64,000 nt of DNA from an uncultured Desulfobulbus sp. (GCF_963664075.1 NZ_OY760916.1:3493001-3557000), one strand, 5' to 3'. Shown: positions 36,407-46,427, counted from the first letter of the stretch. Notes: a model not told the origin generated them from the sequence alone. Made by a program: numbers and translations.

Positions 36407-36435
36407 GCAATCCTCCATTTGGTAGAATACTCCAA

Positions 36436-37737
36436 TCAAATTTTGCGGAGATCAATAACGCGCTTGGCCTTGCCTTCCGAGCGCTGGATAGAGCGAGGCT
36501 CTACCAACTTCACCTTGGCGGTAACACCGAGCATATCTTTGATCTCTCGCTGGATTTTCTTGGTCAGGTTTTCCAGAACACGAATTTCATCGGAGAAGAC
36601 CTTATCACTCACCTCAACCAGAACCGACATCACATCCAGATTCCCCTCACGGGTCACCTCGATCTGATAATGCGGCTCGACCCCATCAATGCCAATGAGT
36701 ACATGCTCAACCTGGGAGGGGAAGACGTTGACCCCGCGAATGATAAGCATGTCATCGGTCCGACCGGTGACCTTCTCCATACGGATCAGGGTACGGCCAC
36801 AGCCACAGGGCTCAATGAAAAGGCGGGAGATATCCTTGGTCCGATAACGGACCAGCGGGAAGGCCTCTTTGGTCAAAGTGGTGAAGACCAGCTCACCGGT
36901 CTCACCGTAGGGCAAAACTTCCAGGGTATCGGGATCAATGATCTCCGGCAGGAAGTTGTCCTCCAGGATATGCATTCCCTTGTCGGAATGGGTACATTCC
37001 ATGGAGACACCCGGCCCGATAACTTCGGAAAGGCCATAAATATCAAGTGCTTTAAGGCCAAGTTTCCGCTCGACCTCTTCACGCATGTTCTCACTCCAGG
37101 CCTCGGCACCGAAAATACCCACCCGCAGTTTCAACTGCTCGGGATCAACACCGCCATCAGCCATGGCATCGGCCAGATTCAACGCGTAGGAAGGGGTAGA
37201 AAGCAGCACGGTTGAACCAAAATCGCGCATGATCGAAATCTGGCGTTTCGAGTTACCACCAGAAACCGGAATAACGGTCGCCCCCAGTGCCTCAATACCG
37301 TAGTGCGCGCCAAGACCACCGGTGAACAATCCGTAGCCGTAGGCGTTGTGAACCATATCGCCCCGGGTGACGCCAGCCATGGTCAGACAACGTTTAATGA
37401 CAGAGGCCCAGAGGTTGATATCTGCCTGGGTGTAGCCAACGACCGCTGGTTTCCCCGTGGTTCCCGAGGTGGCGTGAATACGGATAACATCATCCATGGG
37501 CGTGGCAAAGAGCCCAAAGGGGTAGTTTTCCCGCAGATCATCTTTGGTGGTAAAGGGCAGTTTGCTCAGATCTTTGAGCGACTGAATATCCCCGGGTTTG
37601 ACTCCGGCCTCATCCATCTTTTTCTTGTACGGCAGGACATTCTCGTACATGCGGTGTACCAGGGCCTGCAGTCGTTTAAGCTGAATAGACTCCAGCCCGG
37701 CCCGTGGTAACGATTCGATTTCATCCACCCACATCAT
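36436..37737 (-). CDS. paaK: Phenylacetate-CoA ligase (proximal copy)
   Basis: A 433-residue AMP-forming arylacetate-CoA ligase. [19 protein letters not shown] is the phosphate loop, [20 protein letters not shown] and [13 protein letters not shown] are adenylate motifs, and [20 protein letters not shown] leads into the C-terminal lid ending [15 protein letters not shown]. It follows iorB by 36 bases. With IorAB it could re-activate arylacetates lost by hydrolysis of the CoA ester, or conserve energy by running toward ATP. Direction is not decided by sequence. Confidence 0.94.
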   Translation of the reverse strand: MMWVDEIESLPRAGLESIQLKRLQALVHRMYENVLPYKKKMDEAGVKPGDIQSLKDLSKLPFTTKDDLRENYPFGLFATPMDDVIRIHATSGTTGKPAVVGYTQADINLWASVIKRCLTMAGVTRGDMVHNAYGYGLFTGGLGAHYGIEALGATVIPVSGGNSKRQISIMRDFGSTVLLSTPSYALNLADAMADGGVDPEQLKLRVGIFGAEAWSENMREEVERKLGLKALDIYGLSEVIGPGVSMECTHSDKGMHILEDNFLPEIIDPDTLEVLPYGETGELVFTTLTKEAFPLVRYRTKDISRLFIEPCGCGRTLIRMEKVTGRTDDMLIIRGVNVFPSQVEHVLIGIDGVEPHYQIEVTREGNLDVMSVLVEVSDKVFSDEIRVLENLTKKIQREIKDMLGVTAKVKLVEPRSIQRSEGKAKRVIDLRKI

Positions 37738-37773
37738 TCATTTACCTCTCTGTTTTCCGACCTGTTGTTCCAA

Positions 37774-38358
37774 TCAGGCGTACACCGCCGCTCGTCCGGC
37801 GGAGAATGCTTTTTTATTGACCTCGCGGAACTGCTCCTTGACCGTGGTGTCGATCACCTCGATAAAGACGTTGGGATCGACCGCGAGAAAGTTGGACATC
37901 GCTCCGACCATGGCCACGTTGGCGGTGCGCAGCTCGCCCACGGACTCGGCCACGGCAAAGGCGTCGATGGCAACCACGTTGATCTGCCGGGACTTGAGCT
38001 CATCCAGGATGTTTTCCGGATACTTGGCCTTGCCCAGAGCAACCGCCGGAGGCAGGATTTTCTGGGTATTGACCACTACGGCGCTGTCCTTATGGAGGTA
38101 GGGCAGATAGCGAACCGCTTCAAGAATCTCAAAGGCGACCAGAATATCGGCACAGCCCGGATCGATCAGAGGCGAGTAGACCTTTTGACCGTAGCGCAGG
38201 TGGGCTTCAACTGAACCACCGCGCTGGGCCATACCGTGGACTTCACTTTTTTTGCAGTCGTATCCCGCTGCCAACTGGGCATGGGCGGTCAACTCGCTGG
38301 CCAGCAGGATGCCCTGCCCGCCCACACCGGAAAAGAGAATATTGCCGCTCTGTTTCAT
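37774..38358 (-). CDS. iorB: Indolepyruvate:ferredoxin oxidoreductase beta subunit
   Basis: A 194-residue gamma-type domain protein of the 2-oxoacid:ferredoxin oxidoreductases. ILFSGVGGQGILLASELTAH is the N-terminal glycine-rich strand, followed by CKKSEVHGMAQRGGSVEAHL, which contacts CoA and the alpha subunit. It forms the enzyme with IorA. Stop and start of iorA and iorB overlap by one base. Confidence 0.95.
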   Translation of the reverse strand: MKQSGNILFSGVGGQGILLASELTAHAQLAAGYDCKKSEVHGMAQRGGSVEAHLRYGQKVYSPLIDPGCADILVAFEILEAVRYLPYLHKDSAVVVNTQKILPPAVALGKAKYPENILDELKSRQINVVAIDAFAVAESVGELRTANVAMVGAMSNFLAVDPNVFIEVIDTTVKEQFREVNKKAFSAGRAAVYA

Positions 38359-40145
38359 TACTTCGCCTCCTTTCTGGTGATCGCATCGAACTTACAGACC
38401 GATGCGCACTGGCCGCAGCCGTTACACTGCACTTCGGTAATCTGGGCAATGCCTTTTTGTTTTTCACGATAGCCGCGTGCCACAGCCTCTTCCGGGGTAA
38501 ACGGTGTCCAGCTGATCGCCGGGCAGCCCATCTGTACACACTGGGTACAGCCGGTACAGTTCTCCAGATTGGTGAAGTAGACAGGTTTCTTGCGTTTCAC
38601 CTCTTCAGGCAGCAGCACACAGGGGGCCCGACTGATGATGACCGAGGGCTCGTTTACAGCCACCTCTTCCTTGAGCACCTTGCGGGTTGCCTCGACATCG
38701 TGGGGATTGACAACGGTTACCCGTTTCACACCCAAGGACTGGCAGAGCATCTCCAGGTTGAGCTGGGGGGCAGCCTCGCCACGAATGTTATGGCCGGAGG
38801 CAGGGTTGTCCTGATGGCCGGTCATGGCGGTGGTGCGGTTATCAAGAATGATCACCGTGGCGTAGGAATTGTTGTAAACCAGATTCAAGAGACCGGTGAT
38901 ACCCGAGTGCATGAAGGTGGAGTCACCCAGCACGGCAACGATCTTGCCTTCCCCTTCTTTGCCCAACGCCTTGGTCAGACCATGGGCCATGGTGATGGAG
39001 GCGCCCATACAGACGCAGGCGTCCATGGCGGAGAGCGGCGGCAAAAACCCAAGAGTATAGCAGCCGATATCACCGGAGATGAAGACATCTTTAATTTTGG
39101 AGAGGCCGAAGAAAAGACCGCGATGGGGGCAACCGGCGCACATATTCGGTGGCCGCATGGGCAACTCAATGGGCTCAAAGAGCTCACCGATGGATGCAGG
39201 CTCAATGGACTTACGAACGATAAAGGAGTTCAACTCGCCCTGGTTGGGGATCAAATCCTTGCCGCGACAGGCAATGCCCATGGCTTTGAGGTGGGTCTCG
39301 ATAAAGGGATCCAGCTCCTCGACCACGATCAGCTCGTCCAGGGAGGCTGCGAAGTCACGGATCATCTTCTCCGGCAGCGGCCAGACCATACCCAATTTGA
39401 GTACCGGAGCATCAGGGAAGGCTTCCTTGACGTAGTTGTAGGGAACGCCGGAGGTAATAAAACCGCGTTTACCGGTCCCGGGCTCAATCCGGTTCTCGGG
39501 AAGGGTTTCAGCCAGCTCGCGTGCGGCCTGCATCCGTTTTTCCACAGCCACGCGACGAACACGGGCGTTACCGGGCAGCATGACCATCTTGGCCGGTGCC
39601 TTTTCAATGGAGGGCTCGGGCAATTCGAGCTTGGCCCCCTTCTCCACAACGCCCTTCACATGGGCGATGCGGGTGGTGATACGCATGATCACCGGGGTAT
39701 CGAGCTCTTCACTGAGCCGGTAGGCGGTGGCCATCATCTCTTTGGCCTCGGCCGGATCGGACGGCTCCATCAAGGGCAGCTTGGCGGCATACGCGTAGTT
39801 GCGGTTATCCTGCTCGTTCTGGGAGCTATGCATCTGGGGATCATCGGCATTCAGGACAACCAGACCACCACGAACACCGGTATAGGCTGCGGTAAACAGC
39901 GGGTCTGCAGCCACGTTCAGGCCGACATGCTTCATGGTCGCCAGGGCTCGGGCTCCACCAAAGGAGGCGCCGATGGCAACCTCAAGACCTACCTTCTCAT
40001 TGGGAGCCCACTCGGTGTACACGCCTTCATAGCGGGAGAGATTTCCCATGATCTCGGTAGACGGTGTTCCCGGATAGCCAGAGGCCACCCGTACACCAGC
40101 TTCCCAGGCACCCAAGGCGATCGCCTCGTTACCGGAAAGCCACAT
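38358..40145 (-). CDS. iorA: Indolepyruvate:ferredoxin oxidoreductase alpha subunit
   Basis: About 595 residues from the ATG at 40145, which follows AAGGAG at good spacing. The enzyme oxidatively decarboxylates aryl-pyruvates (from Trp, Phe, Tyr) to aryl-acetyl-CoA and reduces ferredoxin. Visible parts: the pyrimidine-binding domain ASGYPGTPSTEIMGNLSRYE, the thiamine-diphosphate site GDSTFMHSGITGLLNLVYNN, and two C-terminal [4Fe-4S] motifs, CTGCTQCVQMGCP and CNGCGQCASVCKFDAI. First gene of the operon with iorB, paaK, ACT and liv genes. Confidence 0.96.
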   Translation of the reverse strand: MWLSGNEAIALGAWEAGVRVASGYPGTPSTEIMGNLSRYEGVYTEWAPNEKVGLEVAIGASFGGARALATMKHVGLNVAADPLFTAAYTGVRGGLVVLNADDPQMHSSQNEQDNRNYAYAAKLPLMEPSDPAEAKEMMATAYRLSEELDTPVIMRITTRIAHVKGVVEKGAKLELPEPSIEKAPAKMVMLPGNARVRRVAVEKRMQAARELAETLPENRIEPGTGKRGFITSGVPYNYVKEAFPDAPVLKLGMVWPLPEKMIRDFAASLDELIVVEELDPFIETHLKAMGIACRGKDLIPNQGELNSFIVRKSIEPASIGELFEPIELPMRPPNMCAGCPHRGLFFGLSKIKDVFISGDIGCYTLGFLPPLSAMDACVCMGASITMAHGLTKALGKEGEGKIVAVLGDSTFMHSGITGLLNLVYNNSYATVIILDNRTTAMTGHQDNPASGHNIRGEAAPQLNLEMLCQSLGVKRVTVVNPHDVEATRKVLKEEVAVNEPSVIISRAPCVLLPEEVKRKKPVYFTNLENCTGCTQCVQMGCPAISWTPFTPEEAVARGYREKQKGIAQITEVQCNGCGQCASVCKFDAITRKEAK

Positions 40146-40426
40146 TTTGTTCTCCTTGTCAAACCCCACGTCATTCCTCCTCTGCACGCCCGGTTTGGGC
40201 GGGTCGAAATGCTGTTGTTACAATGCGGCGAGGGCAAGTGGACCGAGACGGACAGACAGAGTCCTCCCCAGCGGATCGCTCGCGTCACCCTACAGATATA
40301 CTTTCAAGGCATCCCTGAAAGCGATTTAAACCAGATATGATTATTTTACAGGCCCCATCCATACCTTGAATCAAGGCTTGAAGGCAAGCGCTTTTTCCCC
40401 TGCGACCCGCTTGGTTCCTTGTCTCT

Positions 40427-42178
40427 TCACGGTTTTGGGGCAACTGTTTGCGGCGATTTTTCCAGGGACAGAGTCCACTTGGCATGAGCGTGCTCTAAAT
40501 TCGCTGTCAGTAAGACTACTTCAGCAGACTCCATCAACTTCAGCACGGACTGATTCACTCGGGTCAGGGAAATATTTCTGGTACTGGCAACAATACCACC
40601 AAGCCAATACAGCGTTTGGCGTATTTTGGGCGCCATGCGCTGGGGATAGAGCAAGAGAACGCCACTGTTGGCATTGCTCAGCCGTGCGCCCAGAGCCTCT
40701 CCCAGTTGGGTGGCGACGGCTGGCTGCAGCCCGACAGGCTTTTGGAGCGCCTGCAATCGGGTAGTGATACCGGCCTTGCTGGTAGCCAGCATGAGCATGG
40801 AATCGGTCAGAGCTAAGGCCGGATGGGCATCCTTATCTGCCAACAAGGGCCAGGAATAAACATCGACGCCGTTAATCTGCTCCTGCTCTTCATGGATGAG
40901 ATCGTTTTTTTCCATGGCCTGGCGTAATCCCTGGAGCAGAGTCACCGCTTGAGGCCGATCTCTGAGCCCAGCAAAAAAACTCATTTTCGGTGCGGGAAAA
41001 AGGGCGGCCCGCACCATATCATCCAGAACAAACCCTACCTGGGGACCAAGAGCCTGGGGCAACGCGGACAACCCAAAACCGAGCTGTTTACTTACGGCTG
41101 CATCAACTTCCCGAGGATCAAGATTATGAGACGCGAGAAAATGGGCAATCAGCTCCGGCCTGAGCGAAGACGACCACCCATAGGCGAGACTGCCCCCTTC
41201 CAAGAGCCGCAGGCTGTTGTTTGGGTGGGAGGCCGAGTCAACGGCACTTCTCAACAGGGGATGCAGGGTCTGATAGGTATAGGTGGCCTGGGCTCGTGTC
41301 TCATAGGATTTTTTGTTTTGGTAGGCAACAAAGGAAAAAACATCAACGCCCTGAAGGAGAGCGGGGACATCGCTTATGGCAGGGATATCTGTGAACAGGG
41401 GGGCGAGGTACTCAGGCTGGACAAAAACACGAAGGAAGGATTGCTCGCGAGTGATCTGCTGCCAGTTCTCCAGAGCTTGAATAAATGGGGTTTTCTCTGC
41501 CAGAGGATGCCCCTCTTTGTCGGCTGCCAGCAGGCAGGCTTTGATCGCAGCGGGGCTGTAGGCCAGAAAAAGCATCTTGCCCTCGGTATAGCCATAAAAG
41601 ACCTGCCCTGGCTCAAGCTCCACCCGGACCAACTCGAGCCCATCCACGACCTCACGACTTACCCCATCCGGCCTCACCAACCGACTCAAGAGATCAAGAG
41701 CACCAGCCGCACTGGTACGCGCAAGCAGCACTAGTGATTGACGTGCCTTGGAAATGATGGTGGCTGATTGCTCCTCCTGGGAAACGGGCAAAACTGCCAG
41801 GGTCAGATCATGGCCAAAGATGGCTTTAAAGGAAGGATTGGTGAAGACCGCGGTCGCAGTCTCCGCCATGCGGTCGTATTCTTGCTGATCTTCCCTGGTC
41901 CCGCCCAGATCTTTGATCAGGGCATGCATGTTGTCTTGGGCAAAAATCTGGCCCAAAACCGTCTCGGGAAAGGCAGTACTCATTTGAGAGAGGTGCAGCA
42001 CATTGACCGTGGCCACGGTTGTGTCTGGAAGGTAGCGAGCGTACTCGCTCTCTGTTTCCTGGCGAGACCAGATCCAATACCCTCCAAGCACTATGAGAAC
42101 AGCGACGAGCGCCAGCACCCACTTTTTTGCTCGCCCGACGAACTGCTTCTTTTTTATCGCCCCTGCCCTTCTTCTCAT
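40427..42178 (-). CDS. DUF3352-like membrane-anchored protein
   Basis: A 583-residue protein. A basic N-terminus precedes one membrane anchor (WVLALVAVLIVLGGYWIW, residues about 19-36); the rest should be periplasmic. Repeated strands such as ARYLPDTTVATVNVLHLSQM, GHDLTLAVLPV and LALTDSMLMLATSKAGITTR resemble DUF3352-type proteins, where a substrate-free beta-rich repeat alternates with helices. No catalytic motif is visible. It is 9 bases after the ABC-F gene on the same strand. Function unknown. Confidence 0.7.
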   Translation of the reverse strand: MRRRAGAIKKKQFVGRAKKWVLALVAVLIVLGGYWIWSRQETESEYARYLPDTTVATVNVLHLSQMSTAFPETVLGQIFAQDNMHALIKDLGGTREDQQEYDRMAETATAVFTNPSFKAIFGHDLTLAVLPVSQEEQSATIISKARQSLVLLARTSAAGALDLLSRLVRPDGVSREVVDGLELVRVELEPGQVFYGYTEGKMLFLAYSPAAIKACLLAADKEGHPLAEKTPFIQALENWQQITREQSFLRVFVQPEYLAPLFTDIPAISDVPALLQGVDVFSFVAYQNKKSYETRAQATYTYQTLHPLLRSAVDSASHPNNSLRLLEGGSLAYGWSSSLRPELIAHFLASHNLDPREVDAAVSKQLGFGLSALPQALGPQVGFVLDDMVRAALFPAPKMSFFAGLRDRPQAVTLLQGLRQAMEKNDLIHEEQEQINGVDVYSWPLLADKDAHPALALTDSMLMLATSKAGITTRLQALQKPVGLQPAVATQLGEALGARLSNANSGVLLLYPQRMAPKIRQTLYWLGGIVASTRNISLTRVNQSVLKLMESAEVVLLTANLEHAHAKWTLSLEKSPQTVAPKP

Positions 42179-42187
42179 GTAATTCCA

Positions 42188-44179
42188 TCAGCCCTCTGAG
42201 GCTGAGAGCTCCTCTTCGATGGATTCAATGGCCTGCTGCGCCTCCTCCCAGCGCTGGTAGGCCCGCTCCAGATGACGCTCCACCTGGGTATACTCCTTGG
42301 AGGTAGCGCTCCACTGCTCCTGATCGTTATAGAGCTCTGGATCTGCCATCAGGGCTTCGAGCTCGGCCTTGCGCTCTTCATGCTTTTCAATCTCCCGCTC
42401 GGCCTCATCGCTCTTCTTTTTCCAGGGGCCAATCTTTTTATTGAGGAGCTGGCGTTCCTGGGCGCGTCGTTTTCGTTCAGCTTTTTTATCATTCGAGCCG
42501 GAGGTTGAGGTCGCGTCCTGTTTGCTCGTCTCGGCTTGCCTGACCGCTGAAGCCTGGTCGGCCTTGGCAGCATCCCGGTTTTTACGCCACTCCAGGTAGT
42601 CATCCACATTGCCTTCGTGGATGGTGGCCTTGCCGTCTTTGATCTCCAGGACCTTGTTAACAAAGGAGTTCACAAAAAAGCGGTTATGGGAAACCACGAT
42701 AATCGTGCCCTCGTACTGGGCCATGGCCTCCTGCAGAATCTCCTGGGAGCTCATGTCCAGATGGTTGGTGGGCTCATCCAAGAGCAGCATATTGGCCGGG
42801 CGCACCAGCATCTTGGCCAGGGCCACGCGGGATTTTTCACCACCGGAGAGGACCCGCACCTGCTTCTCCACCTCATCACCGGTGAAAAGAAAGGCACCGA
42901 GGAGCGAACGAACCTGGGTGATGCTCATGTCGGTGGCGGTATGATAGACGGTATCGACAATACTGAGTTCACCGGGCAGCTCCTGGGCCTGGTGCTGCCC
43001 AAAATAGGAGAGGATGACATTATGCCCCGGCTTGATCTCACCTTCGGCGGCTTCAAGCCCGGCAATAATTTTCATCAAGGTGGTTTTACCGGCGCCGTTG
43101 ACACCGACCACTGCCAGCTTATCTCCCCGCTGGAGATCAAGTTTGACCCCATCAAAAACTTTGACGCCGTTGAAGCTCTTGCAGACATTCTCGAGTTTGA
43201 GCACGTCCCGGCCTGAGGGAGCGGCAGGTGGAAAGGAAAAATGGATGGCCCGGTCAGTTTCGGAGAGTTCGATCCGCTCCATCTTTTCCAGGAGTTTCAC
43301 TCGGCTCTGGACCTGCTTGGCCTTGGTGGATTTCGCCCGAAAACGGGTGATAAACCGCTCGCTCTGACGAATCTGGGCCTGCTGGTTATCATAGGCAGCC
43401 CGCTCCAACTCCAAGCGCTGCGCTTTTTCTACCAGATAGTGGGAGTAGTTACCGCGAAACACCGAGAGTTTGCCCAGGCTGAGCTCCCAGGTGATCGAGG
43501 TAACCCGGTCAAGAAAGGAGCGGTCATGGGAGATGATCACCATTGAGCCCTGATAGCTTAAGAGAAAGTCCTCCAGCCAGGTGAGTGAATCCAGATCTAG
43601 GTGATTGGTGGGCTCATCCAAAAGCAGCAGCGAGGGGCGCTTGAGCAGGAGTTTGGCGAGAAGGAGCCGCATGATCCAGCCACCGGAGAAGCTTTTGACC
43701 TCTTTTTCCAGGTCCTCTGCAGAAAATCCCAGACCAAAGAGTACCCGCTCCACCTGGGGACGAATCCGAAAGACATCGCTGCCTTCCAACTGATGCTGCA
43801 ATTCTCCCTGGCGATTGAGCAGTGATTCGATTTCCGGACTGTCAGCATCAAGCAGTGCCAGTTCAGCACTGATCTGATCGAGTTCTTCCTGCTGGGCCAG
43901 GACATCATCAAAGGCGGATTCGGCCTCGGCAAAGAGCGTACGGCTCCCCAGCTCGATACTCACCTCCTGGGGCAAATAGGCAACCGAAAACCAGGAGGCC
44001 CTATTGACAATGCCCGGGTCCACCTCCTGCTGGCCGCACATTATTTTTAAAAGCGTGGATTTCCCCGCTCCGTTGACCCCGGCCAGTCCGACCTTGTCAC
44101 CGGTATGAATCTGCACCGCGACGTCACGAAAGATATGTTTACTGCCGTATTGCAGGTTGAGATCGTTGATACTGAGCAT
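42188..44179 (-). CDS. ABC-F family ATPase (Uup/YheS-like)
   Basis: A 663-residue soluble protein with two ABC domains and no membrane part. Domain 1: Walker A GLAGVNGAGKSTLLKI, signature FSGGWIMRLLLAKLL, Walker B LLLLDEPTNHLDLDSL. Domain 2: GVNGAGKTTLMKIIAG, LSGGEKSRVALAKML, LLLDEPTNHLDMSS. The P-site linker lies between (about 245-310), and a charged C-terminal coiled coil (about 540-663) as in Uup follows. ABC-F proteins act on ribosomes to relieve stalling or on DNA intermediates. The subtype is not certain. Confidence 0.92.
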   Translation of the reverse strand: MLSINDLNLQYGSKHIFRDVAVQIHTGDKVGLAGVNGAGKSTLLKIMCGQQEVDPGIVNRASWFSVAYLPQEVSIELGSRTLFAEAESAFDDVLAQQEELDQISAELALLDADSPEIESLLNRQGELQHQLEGSDVFRIRPQVERVLFGLGFSAEDLEKEVKSFSGGWIMRLLLAKLLLKRPSLLLLDEPTNHLDLDSLTWLEDFLLSYQGSMVIISHDRSFLDRVTSITWELSLGKLSVFRGNYSHYLVEKAQRLELERAAYDNQQAQIRQSERFITRFRAKSTKAKQVQSRVKLLEKMERIELSETDRAIHFSFPPAAPSGRDVLKLENVCKSFNGVKVFDGVKLDLQRGDKLAVVGVNGAGKTTLMKIIAGLEAAEGEIKPGHNVILSYFGQHQAQELPGELSIVDTVYHTATDMSITQVRSLLGAFLFTGDEVEKQVRVLSGGEKSRVALAKMLVRPANMLLLDEPTNHLDMSSQEILQEAMAQYEGTIIVVSHNRFFVNSFVNKVLEIKDGKATIHEGNVDDYLEWRKNRDAAKADQASAVRQAETSKQDATSTSGSNDKKAERKRRAQERQLLNKKIGPWKKKSDEAEREIEKHEERKAELEALMADPELYNDQEQWSATSKEYTQVERHLERAYQRWEEAQQAIESIEEELSASEG

Positions 44180-44219
44180 GAAATTCTATGTATTTTTGAG
44201 CTATTGAATTAATTTTTCG

Positions 44220-44330
44220 TCCAAAAACGGTGGCCACAAACTACGTGCCCACCCTACAAATCCGGAACACGATGTATCCTCGATGCCGTAGGGTGGCGCA
44301 AGCGTCTGTTTACTTGCCCACCGGGCACCT
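44220..44330. repeat. REP-like hairpin repeats
   Basis: Between the ABC-F gene and the radical SAM gene: ACGTGCCCACCCTACAAA and, inverted, GTAGGGTGGCGCAAG with TTGCCCACCGGGC. The same words recur at 55318-55436 and in part at 51330-51370, so this is a dispersed intergenic repeat family. Confidence 0.65.
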
Positions 44331-45394
44331 TATCCTACCAGGCGCACGGTACCGCGTGGCTGATTCGGATCCGTCTGCAGGGTAAAACGCTCTAGCAGGT
44401 CAAGCTGACGAAGCCGCTTCATGTTTGCAGAACGCAGACCACGAAAAACTGACTGATCACGATTATTTATTACCAGCACCACCGGTTTTTCCACAGAAGC
44501 TGAGGCTAAAAGCCTGCGTGTGACATTGAACATCATTCGAGCTTTGACCATTTCCCCAAAGGCCGGGTGATAGGGGCCAGCGACCAGAGATTTTTCCAAC
44601 TCCGGACCTGGTTGCAGGCCCATGCGTACCACCCTGATCCCGTAATCGTCAAACCGTTTTTTCATGAAGACCGCTTGAAGTACAGCCTTTTGCAGGCTCA
44701 AAGGCTTAAATCGGCCCTGCGTATAGAGGAGCTCAAGTCCACTCCCCGCCAGCACCAACACCGGATAGAGACGCACTAAATTCGGCTCCAGTGCAATCAC
44801 CTGGACCAGAGTCTTGCGGAGTGAAGCAAAGGTCTGCCCCGGAAGACCAAGCATCAACTGAATGCCCAGTTGATGCCGGGCAGCTTTGATCTGCTTGACA
44901 GCATCCACAGTGGCTTGGACGCAGTGACCACGACCGGCAGCCCTGAGCACCTGGTCATCCAAAGACTGGACGCCCAACTCAACCACCCCGACACCGTACT
45001 CTTTGAGCAAGGCCAATCGCTCGCTGTCGATATAATCCGGCCGGGTAGAAAGACGTATCTCTTGCACCAGGCCCTCGTGGAGATAGGGCTGCACGGCCCC
45101 TAACAGTAAACGCTGTCGCGCAAGGGGCAAGCCGGTGAAGCTGCCCCCGTAAAAGGCCACCTGGATATGTTGCGCCTTAGCCCCACTACGAGCAAGCCAG
45201 GTCTCTATCACCTGGCTCACACCTGTAGCGTCTATAGGAGTTGCGACCTGCCCGCTGATCTGATGTTGATTACAAAAACTACAGCAGTGGGGACATCCCT
45301 CGTGGGGGATAAAAAGAGGAATTACCAGCAGCTTTTTTGGGGAAGTGCGACCGCACGCGGAGCCCGCAGCCGCAGTTCTGGTTCTGCTTTGCAA
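44330..45394 (-). CDS. Radical SAM protein, Elp3-like
   Basis: A 354-residue radical SAM enzyme. The cluster motif is CPHCCSFCNQ (Cys34, 38, 41 from the chosen start), followed by AFYGGSFTGLPLARQRLLL and STRPDYIDSERLALLKEYGV, typical of the Elp3/YhcC-like group. It starts with TTG at 45394, overlapping the rnc stop (TGATTG); no better start exists before the Cys motif. Elp3-like enzymes modify tRNA, but this shorter type lacks the acetyltransferase domain. Substrate unknown; coupling to rnc hints at RNA. Confidence 0.85.
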   Translation of the reverse strand: MQSRTRTAAAGSACGRTSPKKLLVIPLFIPHEGCPHCCSFCNQHQISGQVATPIDATGVSQVIETWLARSGAKAQHIQVAFYGGSFTGLPLARQRLLLGAVQPYLHEGLVQEIRLSTRPDYIDSERLALLKEYGVGVVELGVQSLDDQVLRAAGRGHCVQATVDAVKQIKAARHQLGIQLMLGLPGQTFASLRKTLVQVIALEPNLVRLYPVLVLAGSGLELLYTQGRFKPLSLQKAVLQAVFMKKRFDDYGIRVVRMGLQPGPELEKSLVAGPYHPAFGEMVKARMMFNVTRRLLASASVEKPVVLVINNRDQSVFRGLRSANMKRLRQLDLLERFTLQTDPNQPRGTVRLVG

Positions 45395-46126
45395 TCAGGC
45401 CTCTTCCGGCTGCAATGAATCCAGCGCTGATCGTGCAGCCTGCTGCTCTGCCTCTTTTTTGCTGGAGGCCTGGCCACCGCCAAGGGATTCCCCCCGAAAA
45501 TTAACGGAGATCGAAAAGAGACGGGCATGTGCTGGTCCCTCTTCGCTCACCAGCACATACTCGGGCCCTTCGTTGTAGCGCTCCTGGAGGAGTTCCTGAA
45601 GAGCACTCTTGGCATCGGCTGAAACCAAGCGGTCCTGATGCTGATCGATATGGGGCTCAAAAAAGCGACGAACAAAGGTCAGGGCCTCTTCATAGCCGCC
45701 ATCTAAAAAGAGTGCTCCCACCAGGGCCTCATAGGCACAGGAAAGGATGGAAGACTTATCCCGACCGTTGGAGGCGTCCTCCCCTTTACCAAGCAAAAGG
45801 TGTTTTCCCAGGTCAATTTCCCTGGCTCGTTCCGCCAACCCCTGCTCATTAACCAGGGCAGAACGGATACGCGTGAGCTTGCCCTCACGCATTTCCGGAA
45901 AACGAACAAATAAAATATAACCGACTGTCAGATCTAAAACAGCGTCTCCCAGAAACTCCTGGGTCTCGTTATGGCGCCCGTCGTCAAGTCGCTCGAAAGC
46001 AAAAGAACTATGTACGAGGGAGAGTTGCAGCAATCGCAGGTCATTAAAATGATATCCGATTTGGTCCTGCAACTCGTGCAACCCTTCCTCGTTATCTTGA
46101 ATCAGGTTTGAAATAGTGGTTCCCAT
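45395..46126 (-). CDS. rnc: Ribonuclease III
   Basis: A 243-residue double-stranded RNA endonuclease that processes rRNA and other transcripts. The signature ETQEFLGDAVLDLTVGYILF holds the metal-binding acidic residues; the second acidic site is YEALVGALFLDGGY. The C-terminal dsRNA-binding domain (about 165-240) contains GPEYVLVSEEGPAHARLF and ends GGGQASSKKEAEQQAARSAL. The usual family length is about 225-245. The gene is divergent from tRNA-Cys. Confidence 0.96.
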   Translation of the reverse strand: MGTTISNLIQDNEEGLHELQDQIGYHFNDLRLLQLSLVHSSFAFERLDDGRHNETQEFLGDAVLDLTVGYILFVRFPEMREGKLTRIRSALVNEQGLAERAREIDLGKHLLLGKGEDASNGRDKSSILSCAYEALVGALFLDGGYEEALTFVRRFFEPHIDQHQDRLVSADAKSALQELLQERYNEGPEYVLVSEEGPAHARLFSISVNFRGESLGGGQASSKKEAEQQAARSALDSLQPEEA

Positions 46127-46141
46127 GGGTTTGATTTCCCC

Positions 46142-46169
46142 TTGTCAAAAAATAAATCTATGGTATAAA
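46142..46169 (+). promoter_or_regulatory. Sigma-70 promoter of tRNA-Cys
   Basis: TTGTCA (46142-46147) and TATAAA (46164-46169) with a 16-base spacer, ending 13 bases before the tRNA. Good match and position. Confidence 0.65.
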
Positions 46170-46182
46170 GCCGCACATCGAA

Positions 46183-46257
46183 GGCGACGTAGCCAAGTGG
46201 TAAGGCAGTGGTCTGCAAAACCATTATTCAGCGGTTCAAATCCGCTCGTCGCCTCCA
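46183..46257 (+). tRNA. tRNA-Cys (anticodon GCA)
   Basis: A 75-base cloverleaf including CCA. Acceptor GGCGACG pairs with CGTCGCC; discriminator T as usual for Cys. Anticodon loop CTGCAAA gives GCA. T-arm GCGG TTCAAAT CCGC. Confidence 0.96.
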
Positions 46258-46267
46258 GCAAACATGT

Positions 46268-46306
46268 AAGCGGTCACAAAGCAATGCTTTGTGACCGCTT
46301 TTTTGT
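46268..46306 (+). terminator. Terminator of tRNA-Cys
   Basis: AAGCGGTCACAAAGC-aat-GCTTTGTGACCGCTT followed by TTTT: a perfect 15-bp stem starting 11 bases after the tRNA. Confidence 0.92.
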
Positions 46307-46370
46307 TGCGTGAAGCCCAAGAGTTTACCTGATCCTCCACCTTGGGTCAAGGTAAGGTGGAATGGGGAAT

Positions 46371-46404
46371 AAAAAAAGGCAGGCCCTAGGGGCCTGCCTT
46401 TTGT
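46371..46404 (-). terminator. Terminator of PEP-CTERM gene 1
   Basis: Minus strand AAAAGGCAGGCCCCTAGGGC continues into CTGCCTTTTTTT; an 8- to 10-bp GC-rich stem with a T tail, about 25 bases past the stop of the PEP-CTERM gene. Confidence 0.82.
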
Positions 46405-46427
46405 GTATCTGCTTATGAATTGGGAGA

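Noticed and set aside
38457-40340. A 627-codon open frame on the plus strand opposite iorA
   Set aside because: It is exactly antisense to iorA/iorB, rich in Gly/His/Asp from codon bias of the real gene, with no ribosome site or family motif.
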